DNA of 34,059 bases from positions 1-34,059 of the forward strand of contig JBFMBU010000292.1 of NCBI GenBank assembly GCA_040755035.1. The letters are read 5' to 3'. Origin of the DNA: RBG-13-43-22 sp040755035. GTDB lineage: Bacteria > Desulfobacterota > RBG-13-43-22. Within the stretch, counting starts at the first letter, position 1. Every line of letters begins with the position of its first letter. The notes under the pieces are model-generated. The model made no database searches and was not told where the DNA came from. It was given only the letters and a program-made list of their open reading frames with translations. This document shows, piece after piece, positions 32,041 through 34,059 of this stretch. The position numbers and the translations under genes were made by a program.

Positions 32041-32512
32041 ATTTAATCCCCCGGGCGATTTCACCAAGAATGGCCACCCCGCTGATCAAGCCCAGAACCT
32101 TCCCGGCGTCGACCACAGGCAGGACGTCAAGTTCATGATCATCCATTAGCTGCAGCGCTTCTCCCAATTTCTGAATCGGTCGTACAGTTACTTCATAGAA
32201 TACCATAACATCGTTAACGGTAACCAGAGAATCATCCTGGCGATGATCGCTGAGTGCATTAAGCCATTCTTCCGTTTTGTTTTCCCGTTTGGATTTATTG
32301 AAGAGATGGATCAGATATTTCATTATATCCTTGGAAGTCAAAAGGCCGATATATTCTCCGGAAGCCCTCATCACCACCAAAGCTTGGACCCCCCCCTGAG
32401 TTTTTTGATTCTGGCTGCTCAGGATGGCACAGGCGTCTTTTAAGGGGGTTTCGGGGGTTACGGTGGTAAAATGACTGTCCATTACATCCCAAACACGTCT
32501 TTCCAAAGGCAT
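32039..32512 (-). CDS. Two-CBS-domain protein
   Basis: A 157-aa protein that is essentially one CBS pair. CBS1 covers about 6-65 (VWDVMDSHFTTVTPETPLKDAC..., ALVVMRASGEYIGLLTSKDIMKYL). A charged linker (NKSKRENKTEEWLNALSDHR) follows, then CBS2 at about 98-157 (VNDVMVFYEVTVRP, ELDVLPVVDAGKVLGLISGVAIL). Such pairs bind adenosine nucleotides and act as regulatory modules. Nothing shows its partner. AAGGAGG is 8 nt before the ATG. The promoter TTGACA-N17-TATCAT lies about 120 nt upstream, with a leader hairpin near the ribosome site. Confidence 0.88.
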   Translation of the reverse strand: MPLERRVWDVMDSHFTTVTPETPLKDACAILSSQNQKTQGGVQALVVMRASGEYIGLLTSKDIMKYLIHLFNKSKRENKTEEWLNALSDHRQDDSLVTVNDVMVFYEVTVRPIQKLGEALQLMDDHELDVLPVVDAGKVLGLISGVAILGEIARGIK

Positions 32513-32533
32513 TTTATGAACCTCCTTGAGAGG

Positions 32534-32558
32534 GTGCCCTTAAAAAAGGCAAGGGCAC
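32534..32558 (-). promoter_or_regulatory. Leader hairpin upstream of the CBS gene
   Basis: GTGCCCTT and AAGGGCAC (32534-32541, 32551-32558) form a perfect 8-bp stem with a 9-nt loop, in the predicted 5' leader and just upstream of the AAGGAGG site. It could tune translation or mRNA stability. Confidence 0.45.
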
Positions 32559-32619
32559 AGCGTTAAAAAAAACCCGAAGAACAATCAAGGGACCGTACGG
32601 TTAACTCCTTACTATTCTG

Positions 32620-32649
32620 TTTTCATATCTTATCTATTTATGATATAAT
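32620..32649 (+). promoter_or_regulatory. Promoter for the M16 peptidase gene
   Basis: A perfect TATAAT at 32644-32649 with TTTTCA at 32620-32625 (18-bp spacer), 33 bp before the ATG. The -10 overlaps the -10 of the minus-strand promoter, so the two would compete for RNA polymerase. Confidence 0.5.
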
Positions 32650-32668
32650 CAAAAAAAATAATTGTCAA
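32640..32668 (-). promoter_or_regulatory. Promoter for the CBS-pair/phoU genes
   Basis: On the minus strand TTGACA (32668-32663), exactly 17 bp, then TATCAT (32645-32640). It is a near-consensus sigma-70 promoter with a start near 32633 and a leader of about 120 nt. Confidence 0.65.
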
Positions 32669-32681
32669 GCAAGGTTAGATA

Positions 32682-34037
32682 ATGAATAAAATTATTTTAT
32701 TGTCTTTGATTTTATCCCTCGGCTTTTTGCGTTGGGCAGGGGTGCCCAAACTTCAGGCGGAAGGCCTTGACCGGTTGATCGAAAAGAGGTTACCCAATGG
32801 AATGGATGTCTTGTTGCTGCCCTCTTCCAAGGCCCCGGTGGTCAGCGTTCAGGTCTGGTATCGGGTCGGGTCTATGAACGAATCAGCGGGTAAATCCGGC
32901 TTGGCCCATTTAACCGAACACCTTATGTTCCGGGGAACGGAACAATACGGTCCCAAACAATTTTCCAGGATTATTCAAAAAAACGGCGGACAAGACAATG
33001 CCTTTACCGGTCGGGACTACACGGCCTATTTTGAAAACCTGGCTTCAGACCGGTTAGCCGTTGCCCTGGATCTGGAATCGGACCGCATGACCGGGCTTAC
33101 GGTCGATAAGGAAAAATTTACTACAGAAAACCAAGTGGTGCAGGAGGAAAGGCGGCTGCGGGTGAAAGACGACCCCTCGGCATCATTGTTTGAGGAAGTC
33201 ATTGCCGCCGCTTTTAAATCCCATCCCTATCAAAGGCCTATCACCGGTTGGATGGAAGACCTGGAAGGGCTCACTCATTCCGATTTTCTTTCATTTTATC
33301 GGACCTATTACCAGCCTGGAAACGCCACCCTGGTCATTGCCGGTGACTTCAAACCTGAAAACGTGTTTCCGGTCATCGAAAAGACCTTCGGCAGAATCCC
33401 CGGAGGCCCCCTCCCCAAGACCTCTCCGATAAAAGAGCCGCCTCAGGAAGCGGACAAACGGGTAGTTTTGCGCCGGGAAGCCCAGTTGCCCTATGTGGTG
33501 CTGACTTATCATGTCCCCTCTTTTCCTCATCCCGATTCCTTTGCCCTGGAGGTTATGTCGCAAATTTTAGCCGGGGGTAAAAGTTCCCGCATGTACCAAA
33601 AGATCGTCTATCAGGAACGGATGGCCCTGGAGGCCGGGGCCGATTATTCCTTTTCTTCTAAAGATCCTTTCCTTTTCTTTTTTTATGCCCAGGCCATGCC
33701 TGACCAACTACCTGATAAAATTGAAGAAAGGCTCATTAAGGAACTGGAGGATTGGGGAAAATCCCCCCCGGGAGCCGAGGAGCTGGAAAGGGCAAAAAAT
33801 CAAATTGAAGCGGCTTTTATTTTTGCTCAGGATTCCATTTTCTTCCAAGCCAATCTCCTGGGAAAATTTCACACCCTGGGAAACTGGAAGGATTTAAAGG
33901 CGTTTTTACCAGGGATCCGTGCCGTGCAACAGGCTGATCTTCTTCGGGTTTACCATACCTATTTTAAAGATCGGAACAAGACCGTAGGGGTCCTGATACC
34001 GACAAAACACTCCCCTGGACCAGAGTCCGAGGGATAA
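32682..34037 (+). CDS. Secreted M16 (pitrilysin-type) zinc peptidase
   Basis: A 451-aa inverzincin peptidase. An N-terminal signal peptide (MNKIILLSLILSLGFLRWAG, then a probable cleavage near QAEG, residues 25-28) sends it to the periplasm. The inverted zinc motif HxxEH is His76-LT-Glu79-His80 in GLAHLTEHLMFRG. The distal Glu ligand is at 155 or 156 (VVQEERR). The C-terminal half (from about 190: RPITGWMEDLEGLTHSDF, YYQPGNATLVIAGDF) completes a typical M16 pair of domains. The stop codon is inside the window, so the gene is complete. M16 proteins often come as adjacent pairs; any partner would lie beyond 34059. Confidence 0.92.
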   Translation: MNKIILLSLILSLGFLRWAGVPKLQAEGLDRLIEKRLPNGMDVLLLPSSKAPVVSVQVWYRVGSMNESAGKSGLAHLTEHLMFRGTEQYGPKQFSRIIQKNGGQDNAFTGRDYTAYFENLASDRLAVALDLESDRMTGLTVDKEKFTTENQVVQEERRLRVKDDPSASLFEEVIAAAFKSHPYQRPITGWMEDLEGLTHSDFLSFYRTYYQPGNATLVIAGDFKPENVFPVIEKTFGRIPGGPLPKTSPIKEPPQEADKRVVLRREAQLPYVVLTYHVPSFPHPDSFALEVMSQILAGGKSSRMYQKIVYQERMALEAGADYSFSSKDPFLFFFYAQAMPDQLPDKIEERLIKELEDWGKSPPGAEELERAKNQIEAAFIFAQDSIFFQANLLGKFHTLGNWKDLKAFLPGIRAVQQADLLRVYHTYFKDRNKTVGVLIPTKHSPGPESEG

Positions 34038-34059
34038 AGGGCGATCGGTTTTTGAAATC

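Overview
The window looks like a piece of a Gram-negative anaerobe chromosome, most likely a Desulfobacterota (Syntrophales/Syntrophobacterales-like) genome. This is an inference from gene content: an operon of thiolases, acyl-CoA dehydrogenases and a B12 mutase, an NtrC-type sigma-54 activator, a UPF0182 protein, a LexA repressor, and short degenerate tandem repeats between genes. No rRNA, tRNA, CRISPR array, transposase or integrase is visible.

Positions 1-7.6 kb form a minus-strand accessory or defence-type region. Read 5'->3' on the minus strand it holds a Phd/VapB-like antitoxin, a PIN toxin, a 46-aa zinc ribbon, a large zinc-ribbon DNA methyltransferase (DUF1156-like), an AlbA_2/ATPase transcriptional-regulator-like protein with a duplicated winged-helix tail, a graveyard of broken genes (a DUF5131 fragment and a second methyltransferase tail), and a DUF262/DUF1524 GmrSD-like nuclease. 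The first four genes are packed as one operon behind a perfect 11+1+11 palindrome.

Positions 7.6-9.7 kb hold a LexA cassette: lexA, a RecA-fold protein with a degenerate P-loop, and a small conserved protein. A GGTCTGTCT-type minisatellite bounded by 30-nt inverted arms lies between lexA and the RecA-like gene. The lexA promoter carries a palindrome exactly in its -35/-10 spacer and leaves almost no 5' leader.

Positions 9.7-12.7 kb hold housekeeping genes: pncB, a LETM1-like membrane protein and an enolase-superfamily epimerase. Positions 12.8-19.2 kb form a signalling and lipid cluster: a soluble V4R-like/GAF histidine kinase, a B12-type radical SAM enzyme and an LpxL/HtrB-like acyltransferase, divergent from an NtrC-family response regulator across a palindrome-rich 325-bp intergenic region.

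Positions 19.2-23.5 kb hold an amidohydrolase coupled to a catalytically dead DUF442/phosphatase-like protein, then a UPF0182 membrane protein. Positions 23.5-31.1 kb are one minus-strand catabolic operon: thiolase, thiolase, acyl-CoA dehydrogenase, acyl-CoA dehydrogenase, cob(I)alamin adenosyltransferase, mutase large subunit, mutase B12 subunit. The mutase carries Phe88/Gln206 where methylmalonyl-CoA mutase has Tyr/Arg, so it is better read as an isobutyryl-CoA mutase. That would link isobutyrate to butyryl-CoA beta-oxidation. The window ends with PhoU, a CBS-pair protein and a secreted M16 peptidase transcribed from overlapping divergent promoters.
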